From an uncultured Selenomonadaceae bacterium (GTDB lineage: Bacteria; Bacillota; Negativicutes; Selenomonadales; Selenomonadaceae), in contig CAJOPK010000003.1 of the NCBI GenBank assembly GCA_905236255.1, positions 1-26,754 of the forward strand: a stretch of 26,754 nucleotides of DNA, in the 5' to 3' direction. Numbering within the stretch: the first letter of the stretch is position 1; every line of letters starts with the position of its first letter. This document shows, piece after piece, positions 1 through 8,441 of the stretch. The notes under the pieces are model-generated. The model was not told the DNA's origin. It did not search any database and worked only from the letters and a program-made list of their open reading frames with translations. Both the position numbers and the translations under genes were made by a program.

Positions 1-2
1 AC

Positions 3-1520
3 GAAAAAATCGAATTTTATAAAACTCTCGTTAAAGTCGGATTTAAAGAAATTGAAGTCGGTTTTCCCGCCGCATCGGAAACGGAATACGCGCTTTTGAG
101 AAAATTGATTGAGGACAATCTCATTCCCGACGACGTTACCGTCCAAGTTTTGACACAGGCGCGGGAACACATCATAAAGAAAACTTTTGAGGCTTTGGAC
201 GGCGCAAAAAATGCAATCGTTCACGTCTACAATTCCACTTCACTTGCACAGCGCGAACAGGTTTTCAAAATGTCGAAGGACGAAATCAAAAAAATTGCGA
301 CGGACGGCGCGAAACTTCTTCTGGAACTTACCGAAAAAGCCGGCGCGAATTATCGTTTTGAATATTCGCCGGAAAGTTTCACCGGAACGGAGCCGGAATA
401 CGCGCTTGAAGTTTGTAATGCGGTTTTGGACGTTTGGGAGCCGGTTATCGACAGAAATCCGATCATCAACATTCCGGTCACGGTCGAAATGTCAATGCCG
501 CACGTTTACGCCATGCAGGTTGCTTACATAAACAAACATTTGAAATATCGCGACAAAGTCGTTTTGAGTTTGCACCCTCACAACGATCGCGGTTGCGGTG
601 TTGCCGATTCCGAAATGGGACTGCTTGCCGGCGCGGACAGAATTGAGGGAACTCTTTTCGGAAACGGCGAAAGAACCGGCAACGTCGATATCGTCACTCT
701 TGCGATGAATATGTTTGCACTCGGAGTAGATCCGAAACTTGACTTTACGAATATGCCGGAACTTGTCGAAATGTACGAACGCGTTACCCGTATGCACGTC
801 CATGATCGTCAACCTTATGCCGGCGCGCTTGTCTTTACCGCCTTCAGCGGAAGTCATCAGGACGCGATTGCAAAGGGTATGCATTGGCGCGACGAAAAAA
901 ATCCGAGTCGGTGGACGGTTCCTTACTTGCCGATCGATCCGCACGATGTCGGTCGCGAATACGACGGCGACGTTATCAGAATCAACAGCCAGAGCGGCAA
1001 GGGCGGAGTCGGTTTCATCATGGAACAGCGTTACGGCATCGAAATGCCGAAAAAAATGCGCGAGGACTTCGGCTATTGCGTCAAGGGCGTTTCCGACAAA
1101 AAACACAAGGAACTCATGCCGGACGAAATTTATCAGATTTTCCACGACGAATATGTAAACGTTTCCGCGCCGTACAAACTGATTGAATTTGCGCTCAAAA
1201 AAGAACCGGACGGCTCCAGAAGCGGCAACGTCGAAGTCGAAGTAAACGGGGAACACGTCACATATTCCGCACGCGGTAACGGCAGACTTGACGCGATAAG
1301 CAACGCCATGCAAAAAAATCTCGGCATAAAATATGCAAACGTCACTTACAACGAACACGCGCTTGAAATCGGTCAGACCGCACGGGCTATGGCTTATATC
1401 AGCATTACGGCGGAGGACGGAAAGATTTTCTGGGGCGCCGGCATGGATACCGATATTATCACCGCATCAATTCTCGCGCTTTTCAGCGCAATCAACAGAA
1501 TGGTTGCAAGTCAAAACTAA
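3..1520 (+). CDS. leuA: 2-isopropylmalate synthase, long (yeast/actinobacterial) type, 5' end missing
   Basis: Catalyses the first committed step of leucine synthesis, condensing acetyl-CoA with 2-oxoisovalerate in the cytoplasm. The reading frame is open to the left edge of the window (first full codon at base 3), so the true start lies outside. The text reads through the family's conserved stretches: KEIEVGFPAAS, PDDVTVQVLTQARE, FEYSPESFTGTE, the metal-binding HPHNDRG and GNGERTGNV. The last ~110 residues form the leucine-binding regulatory (LeuA dimer) domain, ending in MDTDIITASILALFSAINRM. The pattern matches the ~560-600 residue form of Actinobacteria and yeast better than the ~520 residue E. 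coli form. yebC follows after 33 bases; no leuB, leuC or leuD is seen. Product call is secure; feedback control by leucine is inferred from the domain. Confidence 0.93.
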   Translation, partial: EKIEFYKTLVKVGFKEIEVGFPAASETEYALLRKLIEDNLIPDDVTVQVLTQAREHIIKKTFEALDGAKNAIVHVYNSTSLAQREQVFKMSKDEIKKIATDGAKLLLELTEKAGANYRFEYSPESFTGTEPEYALEVCNAVLDVWEPVIDRNPIINIPVTVEMSMPHVYAMQVAYINKHLKYRDKVVLSLHPHNDRGCGVADSEMGLLAGADRIEGTLFGNGERTGNVDIVTLAMNMFALGVDPKLDFTNMPELVEMYERVTRMHVHDRQPYAGALVFTAFSGSHQDAIAKGMHWRDEKNPSRWTVPYLPIDPHDVGREYDGDVIRINSQSGKGGVGFIMEQRYGIEMPKKMREDFGYCVKGVSDKKHKELMPDEIYQIFHDEYVNVSAPYKLIEFALKKEPDGSRSGNVEVEVNGEHVTYSARGNGRLDAISNAMQKNLGIKYANVTYNEHALEIGQTARAMAYISITAEDGKIFWGAGMDTDIITASILALFSAINRMVASQN

Positions 1521-1553
1521 AATCGAATTTGTAAAATTGAAGGGAGAAAAATT

Positions 1554-2279
1554 ATGTCCGGACATTCAAAATGGGCAAACATTAAACGTAAAAAAGGCGC
1601 AAACGATGCAATTCGCGGCGCATTGACAACAAAAATCGGGCGCGAAATTACCATCGCCGTAAAAATGGGCGGTTCCGATCCTACCGGCAACATGCGCCTC
1701 AAACTTGCATTGACGAAGGCGAAAGCAAACAACATTCCGAAAGACAATATCAACCGCGCAATTCAAAAGGGACTCGGCGCGGCCGACGGCGCAAATTATG
1801 AAGAAATTACTTACGAAGGATACGGGCCCGGCGGCGCGGCTCTCATGATTGATATTTTGACCGACAACCGCAACCGGACGGCGGCTGACATTCGTCATAT
1901 TTTTTCAAAGTACGGCGGAAATTTGGGAGAAACCGGTTGCGTCGGCTGGATGTTTAAACAGAAGGCGGTTTTTGTCGTCGAAAAGGAAATTTTTGACGAT
2001 GAAGATGCTTTGATGGAAATTGTCATGGACGCGGGTGCGGAAGATTTTAATGCCGACGATGAAGTATTTGAAATTACTGCGGCTCCGGAAGATTTTGACG
2101 CGATCGAAAATGCCCTTGCCGAAAAGGGAATTGAAACGGCTTCCGCCGAAATAACTCAAGTCCCCGACACCACAGTTCAACTTTCCGGAAAAGATTCGGA
2201 GAGTATGCAGAAACTTCTTGACGCTCTCGACGAAAATGACGACGTTCAAAACGTCTACGGAAATTATGAATTGGAATAA
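1554..2279 (+). CDS. yebC: YebC/PmpR-family protein
   Basis: A 241-residue protein with the family hallmark N-terminus MSGHSKWANIK, then NIPKDNINRAIQKG, YEGYGPGGAA, DNRNRTAADIRHIFSKYGG and GCVGWMF, covering the usual three domains over the usual length. The family is described either as DNA-binding transcription regulators or as translation factors that relieve ribosome stalling, so the exact role here cannot be chosen from sequence. The start has a GGGAGA ribosome site seven bases upstream. It sits directly before ruvC, as yebC does in many bacteria; that old pairing with Holliday-junction genes is kept here although ruvA and ruvB are absent. Confidence 0.95.
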   Translation: MSGHSKWANIKRKKGANDAIRGALTTKIGREITIAVKMGGSDPTGNMRLKLALTKAKANNIPKDNINRAIQKGLGAADGANYEEITYEGYGPGGAALMIDILTDNRNRTAADIRHIFSKYGGNLGETGCVGWMFKQKAVFVVEKEIFDDEDALMEIVMDAGAEDFNADDEVFEITAAPEDFDAIENALAEKGIETASAEITQVPDTTVQLSGKDSESMQKLLDALDENDDVQNVYGNYELE

Positions 2280-2293
2280 ACGGCAGTGAAAAA

Positions 2294-2788
2294 ATGCTGG
2301 CACTCGGAATAGATCCCGGCACCGCAATTTGCGGATACGGTTTTGTCGAATATTCGGGCGGGCGTTTGATCGCGAAAGATTACGGCGCAATAACGACAAG
2401 CCCGAAGGCTTTGATGCAGGACAGACTTTTAAAAATTCACACGGAACTTGACGCGCTCATAAAAAAATATCGCCCGGAAGTTATGGGAATCGAAAAACTT
2501 TTCTTCGGACGAAATGCAACAACGGCAATTCCCGTCGGGCAGGCGAGGGGAATTGTTTTGCTGTGTGCCGCGCAAAACAATCTTGACATTGTCGAAATGA
2601 CACCGAATGAAGTAAAGATGTCGATCACCGGTTACGGCGGCTCCAAAAAAGATCAGGTGATTTTTATGGTCACCCGGATTTTAAATCTTCCGGAGCCGCC
2701 CAAGCCGGACGACACTGCGGACGCATTGGCAATAGCGATAGGCGCGGCTTATGAATCGCAGAGTTTGGCGCGCAGGAATTTTTTGTAA
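2294..2788 (+). CDS. ruvC: Holliday junction resolvase RuvC
   Basis: A 164-residue endonuclease that cuts four-way DNA junctions during recombination repair, normally working with the RuvAB branch-migration motor. The four acidic catalytic residues are visible: D7 in LGIDPGT, E67 in GIEKLFFG, and D140 and D143 in DDTADALA. The protein is full length. No strong ribosome site precedes the ATG and the yebC stop is only 14 bases upstream, so translational coupling is likely. ruvA and ruvB, which commonly follow ruvC, are not here: mutS2 follows after 33 bases. Confidence 0.95.
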   Translation: MLALGIDPGTAICGYGFVEYSGGRLIAKDYGAITTSPKALMQDRLLKIHTELDALIKKYRPEVMGIEKLFFGRNATTAIPVGQARGIVLLCAAQNNLDIVEMTPNEVKMSITGYGGSKKDQVIFMVTRILNLPEPPKPDDTADALAIAIGAAYESQSLARRNFL

Positions 2789-2821
2789 AATTTGACCGCC
2801 GTATTTTGAGGTATGATAAAA

Positions 2822-5209
2822 ATGAAGTTTGATTTTAACGATTCCCGGAAGATTTTGGAATTTGATAAAATTCGCGAAAGACTCAAAAATTGTGCGACAA
2901 GCAATTTCGGAAAAGAACTTGCGGAAAGAATTGAGCCGGACGATGATTTTGAAACGGTAAAAGAAAATCTTTCCCGAACGACGGAGGCGGTAAAAATTTT
3001 TGCGATGACCGCGCCGCCTTTGGGGGGGATTCGGGATATTCGCGAAACCTTGAAAAAAATAAAACTCGGTTCTTCCGCAGATGCCGAAGAATTTTTGGAT
3101 ATTCTTTCGACGATGTACGCGATGCGACAGGTCAAATATTTTTTCCGGGATACCGACATTGACGCGCCGCAATTAAAATCACGGGCGGCGGAAATTGAGA
3201 TTTTGGGAAATTTGGAACGCCGGCTTGAAAATGCGATTGACGAACACGGCGCGGTTAAAGATACGGCAAGCGTCGAATTGCAAAAAATTCGTCGGGAACT
3301 TCGGACGGCGCAAAACAAAATTAAAACAGACATTTTTAATATTCTGCATGACAATTCCAATCAGAAAATTTTTCAAGATGCGATTGTCACAATGCGCGGA
3401 GACCGTTACGTTATCCCGGTCAAAGCCGAATATAAATCCTCTTTTCCCGGAATTGTTCACGACAGATCCGCAACCGGTGCGACGATTTTTATCGAGCCGA
3501 TGGCAATTGTAAATTTGAACAACGACATCAAACAACTTGAGGCGGACGAACGTCATGAAGTTGCAAGGATTTTGAGAGTTTTGAGTGAGGACGTTCGCAA
3601 AAATTCCGGCGACCTTTCAAACAACGTCGAAATTCTTGCAGAAATTGATTTGGTTTTTGCAAAGGCAAAATTTGCCCGCGAAATTGACGCGACGGAGCCG
3701 ATTTTAAGCGATTACACGGATTTAATTTTTGCGCGTCACCCTTTGATAAATCCGGAAGAAGTTGTCCCGATTGACATTAAACTGGGCGAAAATTTTTCAA
3801 TGTTGCTTGTCACCGGCCCGAATACCGGCGGTAAAACCGTTTCAATGAAAACTTTGGGATTGCTGTCTTTAATGGCTCAATCCGGACTTTACATTCCCGC
3901 AAAAAGCGGTTCAAAAATTGCCGTATACAAAAATATTTTTGCCGACATAGGCGACGAGCAGTCAATCGAACAAAGTCTTTCGACTTTTTCCGCGCACATG
4001 ACGAAACTTGTAAAAATTTTGGCGGAAGTCGAATCGACCGACCTTGTACTTTTGGACGAATTGGGAGCAGGTACGGATCCGGACGAAGGCACTGCACTTG
4101 CGACGGCGATTTTGGAAAGACTTTTGACAATAAAAGTTTCGACCGTTGCCACAACTCATTATTCCGAATTGAAAACTTTTGCATGGTCAACGGACGGAAT
4201 AGAAAATGCCTGCGTCGAATTTAACGCCGAAACTTTAAAGCCCACTTACCGGCTTTTAATCGGAATACCCGGCGCGAGTAATGCGTTTGCAATAAGTGAG
4301 CGTTTGGGCTTGCCGAAAAGTTTGATTCTGCGCGCAAAACAATTCATAAATTCCGAACACGCGAATTTTGAAAAAGTTGTTTCGGAACTTGAAAACGAGC
4401 GTATAATGTACGAACAGCGAAATGCCGAAATTTCCGAGCGTCAAATGAAACTCGCCCGGCATGAAAAAGAAATTGCCGCAATTCGCGAAGAACTTTCAAA
4501 GTCCAAAAGCGACATTGTTCGCAAGGCACGCGAAAAAGCTGCCGCCGAAATTCGCAAGACAAAAAGAGAAGCGGAAGAAATTATCGATGCGCTTAAAGAA
4601 CAATTCGACGATTCCGGCGTTAAAAAACGTCAGCAGACAATTCAAGCCGCCCGCGACAAATTGCGGGAGATGGAAGACGAAAATTCTCCGGGAATTGTCG
4701 GGCAAAAATCTTTGGGCAAACGCATAAACCGGAAAATTCTCGAAGTCGGCGATACTGTTTACATTCCTTCACTGGATCAAAAAGGGACGGTGCTTTCGAT
4801 AGAAAAAGACGGAAAAGAATTGACCGTTCAGCTCGGAAGCATGAGGACGACCGTCCAAACTTCAAAATGCAGATTCGTCGGTCACGGTCAAAAGGAAATT
4901 GAAATTTCTCCGCCCGTCGTAAATGTAAATCGCGGTTCCGCCGGACTTTTGGAAAAGACTTCGCAAATCGGCAGGGATATTGACATTCGCGGCTTGCAGG
5001 TAAACGAAGCCGAACAACTTTGCGGAAAATTTATCGACGATGCCGCGCTTGCCGGATTGAAAAGAGTTTTGATAATTCACGGAAAAGGTACCGGCGCACT
5101 TCGCAAGGGTATTCACGATTTTCTGCGAACAAACAGATCCGTCGAAAGTTTTCGGCTTGCCGATATTGACGAAGGCGGATCCGGTGCCACCGAAGTCGAT
5201 TTGAGATAA
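2822..5209 (+). CDS. mutS2: Endonuclease MutS2
   Basis: A 795-residue MutS-like ATPase with a C-terminal nuclease domain. The family suppresses homologous recombination in some bacteria and, as RqcU, splits collided ribosomes in Bacillus; both roles are family knowledge. Visible features are the Walker A GPNTGGKT at about residues 332-339, the Walker B LVLLDELGAGTDPDEG around 408-423, a long charged coiled coil near 515-630, and the C-terminal Smr domain (IDIRGLQVNEAE, then HGKGTGALRKG). The ATG at 2822 is preferred over the in-frame ATG at 2813 because GAGG at 2808-2811 lies one base before the earlier codon but ten before the later one. It sits in the same co-directional run as ruvC and ftsX. 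Confidence 0.94.
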   Translation: MKFDFNDSRKILEFDKIRERLKNCATSNFGKELAERIEPDDDFETVKENLSRTTEAVKIFAMTAPPLGGIRDIRETLKKIKLGSSADAEEFLDILSTMYAMRQVKYFFRDTDIDAPQLKSRAAEIEILGNLERRLENAIDEHGAVKDTASVELQKIRRELRTAQNKIKTDIFNILHDNSNQKIFQDAIVTMRGDRYVIPVKAEYKSSFPGIVHDRSATGATIFIEPMAIVNLNNDIKQLEADERHEVARILRVLSEDVRKNSGDLSNNVEILAEIDLVFAKAKFAREIDATEPILSDYTDLIFARHPLINPEEVVPIDIKLGENFSMLLVTGPNTGGKTVSMKTLGLLSLMAQSGLYIPAKSGSKIAVYKNIFADIGDEQSIEQSLSTFSAHMTKLVKILAEVESTDLVLLDELGAGTDPDEGTALATAILERLLTIKVSTVATTHYSELKTFAWSTDGIENACVEFNAETLKPTYRLLIGIPGASNAFAISERLGLPKSLILRAKQFINSEHANFEKVVSELENERIMYEQRNAEISERQMKLARHEKEIAAIREELSKSKSDIVRKAREKAAAEIRKTKREAEEIIDALKEQFDDSGVKKRQQTIQAARDKLREMEDENSPGIVGQKSLGKRINRKILEVGDTVYIPSLDQKGTVLSIEKDGKELTVQLGSMRTTVQTSKCRFVGHGQKEIEISPPVVNVNRGSAGLLEKTSQIGRDIDIRGLQVNEAEQLCGKFIDDAALAGLKRVLIIHGKGTGALRKGIHDFLRTNRSVESFRLADIDEGGSGATEVDLR

Positions 5210-5243
5210 ATTTTTGCCGGCAATTCGGAAAGGAAATTTTTTG

Positions 5244-6131
5244 ATGAAATTACAGACGATTGAATATTATTTTCGGGAAGTTCTCGTTTCGATGATAAGA
5301 AATCGCATGATGACTTTTGCCTCAATCGGAACGGTTGCGGTGTCGTTATTCGTTTTGGGCGTATTTTTTATTTTGGTCATGAATATGACAAAAATGGCGG
5401 ATTCGCTTGAAAGCCGGGTTCAAATTTCGGCTTATTTGAACGACGCACTTCCGGAAGAAGGACGCAAGGAAGTCGAACGAATGACACGCGATTTAAAAAG
5501 TGTCACCAAAATAGAATATATTCCGAAAGAGCAGGCACTTCAAAAATTACAGGAAAGACTCGGAGAACAGCGGAAAATTCTGGACGCGCTCGGCGATTCA
5601 AACCCTCTGCCCAATTCTTTTTTGATAACGGTGAGATCGGCGGATGAAGTTCAAAAAACTGCCGTTGCCGTTGCCGATTTGTACGGAGTTGACGAAGTAA
5701 AATACGGGCAGGACGTTGCCGAGCATTTGTTTGACTTGACGCATTTGATGCGACTTTTCGGATTGATTTTGATGATTTTGTTGACCGGTGCGACGATTTT
5801 CATAATTGCAAATACAATTCGTCTTACGGTTTTTGCCCGGCGAAAAGAAATTGCGATAATGAAATTTGTCGGGGCGACGGATTGGTTTATACGCTGGCCT
5901 TTCATTTTGGAAGGAATGGGCTTGGGACTTATCGGCGGCGGAATAAGCGCGCTGTTTTTGAGAAGTTTTTATTCCGCAACGGCTGCGAAAATGTACTCGA
6001 CTCTTGCATTTTTCCCGCTTATCGAACAATATCCGTTTATGAATTATGTTACGGCGGCATTGATAACGGCGGGAATGTTAATCGGAACTTTGGGAAGTGC
6101 GGTTTCTCTCAAGAAATTTTTGGAGGTCTGA
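5244..6131 (+). CDS. ftsX: Cell division protein FtsX
   Basis: A 295-residue inner-membrane protein with the FtsX plan: one membrane segment (about 23-47), an extracytoplasmic domain (about 50-165) containing the SAYLNDALPEE stretch, then three membrane segments (about 168-190, 219-240, 266-289). FtsEX couples ATP hydrolysis by FtsE to activation of a coiled-coil murein hydrolase outside the membrane. The ATG at 5244 follows AAAGGAAA at a suitable distance; an upstream in-frame TTG at 5214 has no such site. The hydrolase candidate follows after two bases, but ftsE, normally directly upstream of ftsX, is missing: mutS2 is there instead. Confidence 0.93.
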   Translation: MKLQTIEYYFREVLVSMIRNRMMTFASIGTVAVSLFVLGVFFILVMNMTKMADSLESRVQISAYLNDALPEEGRKEVERMTRDLKSVTKIEYIPKEQALQKLQERLGEQRKILDALGDSNPLPNSFLITVRSADEVQKTAVAVADLYGVDEVKYGQDVAEHLFDLTHLMRLFGLILMILLTGATIFIIANTIRLTVFARRKEIAIMKFVGATDWFIRWPFILEGMGLGLIGGGISALFLRSFYSATAAKMYSTLAFFPLIEQYPFMNYVTAALITAGMLIGTLGSAVSLKKFLEV

Positions 6132-6133
6132 AA

Positions 6134-7306
6134 ATGAAGAAATTTTTTGCGACCTTTTTAATTGCAAGTCTTTTGACCGGTGCGACGGTTTACGCCGAAA
6201 ATCTCGAAAACAAAAAAGCCGATTACGATGCGGCGGCTCAAAAGGCACTTCAAAAATCCGAAGCGATTCAAGAAAAAATTGATTCGGTTTCGGAAGTCAA
6301 AAGAGTTTTGGACGAAGAAGCCGATATTGCCGTTGCCGATTATGAAGAAAAACAGGGCGCACTTGATACGACTTTGGCAAGGATTGAAGAGAACGAAAAC
6401 AAACTTGCCGAAACGGAAGCCGATTACAAATTAAAGCACGGAATTTTGGAAAAGAGAGTTCGCGACATTTACATAAACGGACAAATTTCGTATATCGACG
6501 TACTTTTCGGTGCGAAAGATTTTTCGGATTTTCTTACGCGAATGGACTTGTTAAAGCGCGTAATTATGCAGGATTCGGAATTGGTCAACATTGTTTTGAA
6601 GTATCAAAACGAAATTAAGGAAGTCGGCAAGCAACTTGAAGCCGACAGACGTATTCAGGCGGAACTTGCAGAAAAAGCCGAAACGGCAAAGGAAATCAAA
6701 CTTCAAAAAGTTGCCCGTCAGCAGGAACTTATTGACCGAATGCAAAACGATAAAGCCGTTTATGACAGGCAATACGACGAAATGATGGCGGCATCAAAAC
6801 AAGTCGAACAAATGATTCAAGAGAGTAAATATCGTGCGGCGGCTGAAGAAGAGGCACGTCGGCGGAGAGCCTCTCAAAGTTCTTCCGGCGGAGGAAGTTC
6901 TCAAGGATATGTTGCGCGCGGTTCCGGTGCGATGATTTGGCCGGTTTCCGGCCCGATAACTTCACCTTTCGGTTGGAGAACTCACCCGATTTTCGGCACA
7001 AAGCGTTTTCACAGCGGGCTTGATATTGCCGCCGATTACGGAACTCCGATTCGTGCCGCAGACTCCGGCGTTGTCACTCATTCCGGCTGGATAGGCGGAT
7101 ACGGAAATACGGTCATGATAGATCACGGCGGCGGAATTGTGACTTTGTACGGACACAATCAAAGTCTTGCCGTCAGTGTCGGTCAATCGGTAAGTCAAGG
7201 GCAGGTTGTTTCTTATTGCGGATCTACCGGAAATTCGACCGGTCCGCATTGTCATTTTGAAGTAAGAAGAAACGGAGAACCCGTCAGCCCTTACAATTAT
7301 TTATAA
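6134..7306 (+). CDS. Secreted coiled-coil M23 metallopeptidase (EnvC/PcsB-like murein hydrolase)
   Basis: A 390-residue exported protein. It has a signal peptide (residues 1-21, cleavage after VYA), a long heptad-rich coiled coil (about 22-245), a Ser/Gly linker (248-257) and a C-terminal M23 LytM domain (about 268-390). All expected active-site residues are present: zinc ligands H293 and D297 in HSGLD and H374 in HCHFE, with catalytic H341 (YGHN) and H372. It therefore should be an active endopeptidase, unlike E. coli EnvC, which only activates amidases. The start at 6134 has GGAGG at 6122-6126; an upstream extension in the same frame overlaps ftsX and lacks a signal sequence. Adjacency to ftsX suggests FtsX-controlled cleavage of septal peptidoglycan; this is inference. 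Confidence 0.93.
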   Translation: MKKFFATFLIASLLTGATVYAENLENKKADYDAAAQKALQKSEAIQEKIDSVSEVKRVLDEEADIAVADYEEKQGALDTTLARIEENENKLAETEADYKLKHGILEKRVRDIYINGQISYIDVLFGAKDFSDFLTRMDLLKRVIMQDSELVNIVLKYQNEIKEVGKQLEADRRIQAELAEKAETAKEIKLQKVARQQELIDRMQNDKAVYDRQYDEMMAASKQVEQMIQESKYRAAAEEEARRRRASQSSSGGGSSQGYVARGSGAMIWPVSGPITSPFGWRTHPIFGTKRFHSGLDIAADYGTPIRAADSGVVTHSGWIGGYGNTVMIDHGGGIVTLYGHNQSLAVSVGQSVSQGQVVSYCGSTGNSTGPHCHFEVRRNGEPVSPYNYL

Positions 7307-7323
7307 AAAAAAACGGAATATTT

Positions 7324-7353
7324 ATCGGCAAACAAAAAATTGCCGATTTTTTT
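7324..7353 (+). terminator. Intrinsic terminator of the leuA-M23 cluster
   Basis: Perfect 8-bp stem ATCGGCAA (7324-7331) with TTGCCGAT (7340-7347), an 8-base loop, then a run of six T. It lies 17 bases after the peptidase stop codon. Confidence 0.9.
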
Positions 7354-7371
7354 GTAAAAAATTTCGGCAAT
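7334..7371 (-). terminator. Intrinsic terminator of rfbB-cbiD, sharing an arm with the facing terminator
   Basis: On the minus strand ATTGCCGA (complement of 7364-7371) pairs with TCGGCAAT (complement of 7339-7346) across a 17-base loop, followed by T residues (complement of 7334-7338). The stem begins at the last base of the cbiD stop codon. Its distal arm is the same DNA as the distal arm of the plus-strand terminator. Confidence 0.75.
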
Positions 7372-8441
7372 CAGAAATCTTCGTCAAAATTGAAACTTCC
7401 CAAAACATTCCAGGCGTAATCCGTCAAAATTACTCCGACCCGCATTTCTCCGAAAACATATCTTTCCGCCCGGAAACTTGCGCGCCGGGCAATTTTATTC
7501 CAAACTTCCGAAAGATTGTTTTTTTCGATAATTTTTGCCGCATCCTCCGTCGTATTTGCGGAAAGAATTTTGTGAACTTCTTCCGCCGGCAAACCTTCCG
7601 CAGCCGAATATGCCGCCAAAGTTTCAAGCCGGGCATCGGAAATCCGGTTGTGCGTATGAAAATTTCCCGCCGCAACTTTTACCAATTTCCCGATATGTCC
7701 GCAGAGAATGACTTTTTTTATTTTGCGTTCGACCGCCGCCTCCAACATAAAACCGACAAAATTGCTCATGTGAACGACCGCGCCGAAAGGCAATCCGATT
7801 TTTGCGGCAATCGTTTCGCCGATCCTGCCCGGAACAAAAACGAGAGTTTCAAAACCTGCCGCCTTTGCCACGTCGATTTGAGGGACAAGAGAATTTTTGA
7901 AAGCCTCTTCGGACATGGGATGCAAAACTCCGGTCGTCCCGATAACGGAAATTCCGCCTTCAATTCCGAGAACCGGGTTTAAAGTTTTTTTTGCAAGTTC
8001 AACGCCCGCCGGAATCGAAATTTCGACTTCAAGTCCGGAAATTTCAAATTCTTCCGCAACATTTTTGATAAGTTGACGGGGCCCCGGATTTATTGCCGGC
8101 TCCCCGACCGGAACAGACAAGCCGGGTTTTGTGACTTTCCCGATCCCCCTGCCGGCTTTAAAAACAATTTCATTTCCGGGAATTTTTTTTATCGTCACAA
8201 AAACCGACGCGCCGTTTGTAACGTCCGGATCGTCGCCGGAATCTTTTACGATTTCCGCACGAAAAATTTCGTCCGAAATCTCTTCGACTTTTGCTACCGG
8301 AATTTTTAAAATCGTTCCGTCAAGCGCAATTATTTCGACTTCCGAAACAAATTCGCCGGATCCGCTTAAAATCAATGCTGCCTTTACCGCCGCCGCCGCG
8401 CAGGCTCCGGTGGTAAATCCGCTTTTCAATTTGTCCGGCAT
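7371..8441 (-). CDS. cbiD: Cobalt-precorrin-5B C(1)-methyltransferase CbiD
   Basis: A 356-residue enzyme of the anaerobic cobalamin pathway that methylates C-1 of cobalt-precorrin-5B using S-adenosylmethionine. The diagnostic N-terminus KSGFTTGACAAAAVKAAL is present, followed by DGDDPDVTNGA-like text (DSGDDPDVTNGASVF), GRGIGKVTKPGL, GEPAINPGPR, GGISVIGTTGVLHPMSEEA and HIGKLVKVAAG. Length is normal. The ATG shares its first base with the TAA of rfbB (TAATG), so translation is probably coupled to the sugar gene upstream. No other cobalamin gene is present; in most genomes cbiD sits in a large cob/cbi operon, so its position here is odd. Confidence 0.95.
   Translation of the reverse strand: MPDKLKSGFTTGACAAAAVKAALILSGSGEFVSEVEIIALDGTILKIPVAKVEEISDEIFRAEIVKDSGDDPDVTNGASVFVTIKKIPGNEIVFKAGRGIGKVTKPGLSVPVGEPAINPGPRQLIKNVAEEFEISGLEVEISIPAGVELAKKTLNPVLGIEGGISVIGTTGVLHPMSEEAFKNSLVPQIDVAKAAGFETLVFVPGRIGETIAAKIGLPFGAVVHMSNFVGFMLEAAVERKIKKVILCGHIGKLVKVAAGNFHTHNRISDARLETLAAYSAAEGLPAEEVHKILSANTTEDAAKIIEKNNLSEVWNKIARRASFRAERYVFGEMRVGVILTDYAWNVLGSFNFDEDF

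Noticed and set aside
492..1358. A 288-codon minus-strand frame inside leuA, and similar antisense frames elsewhere (for example 11038-12240, 12352-13449, 17289-18197)
   Set aside because: All lie inside conserved plus-strand genes, lack ribosome sites and give Phe/Arg/Asn-rich text typical of antisense translation.
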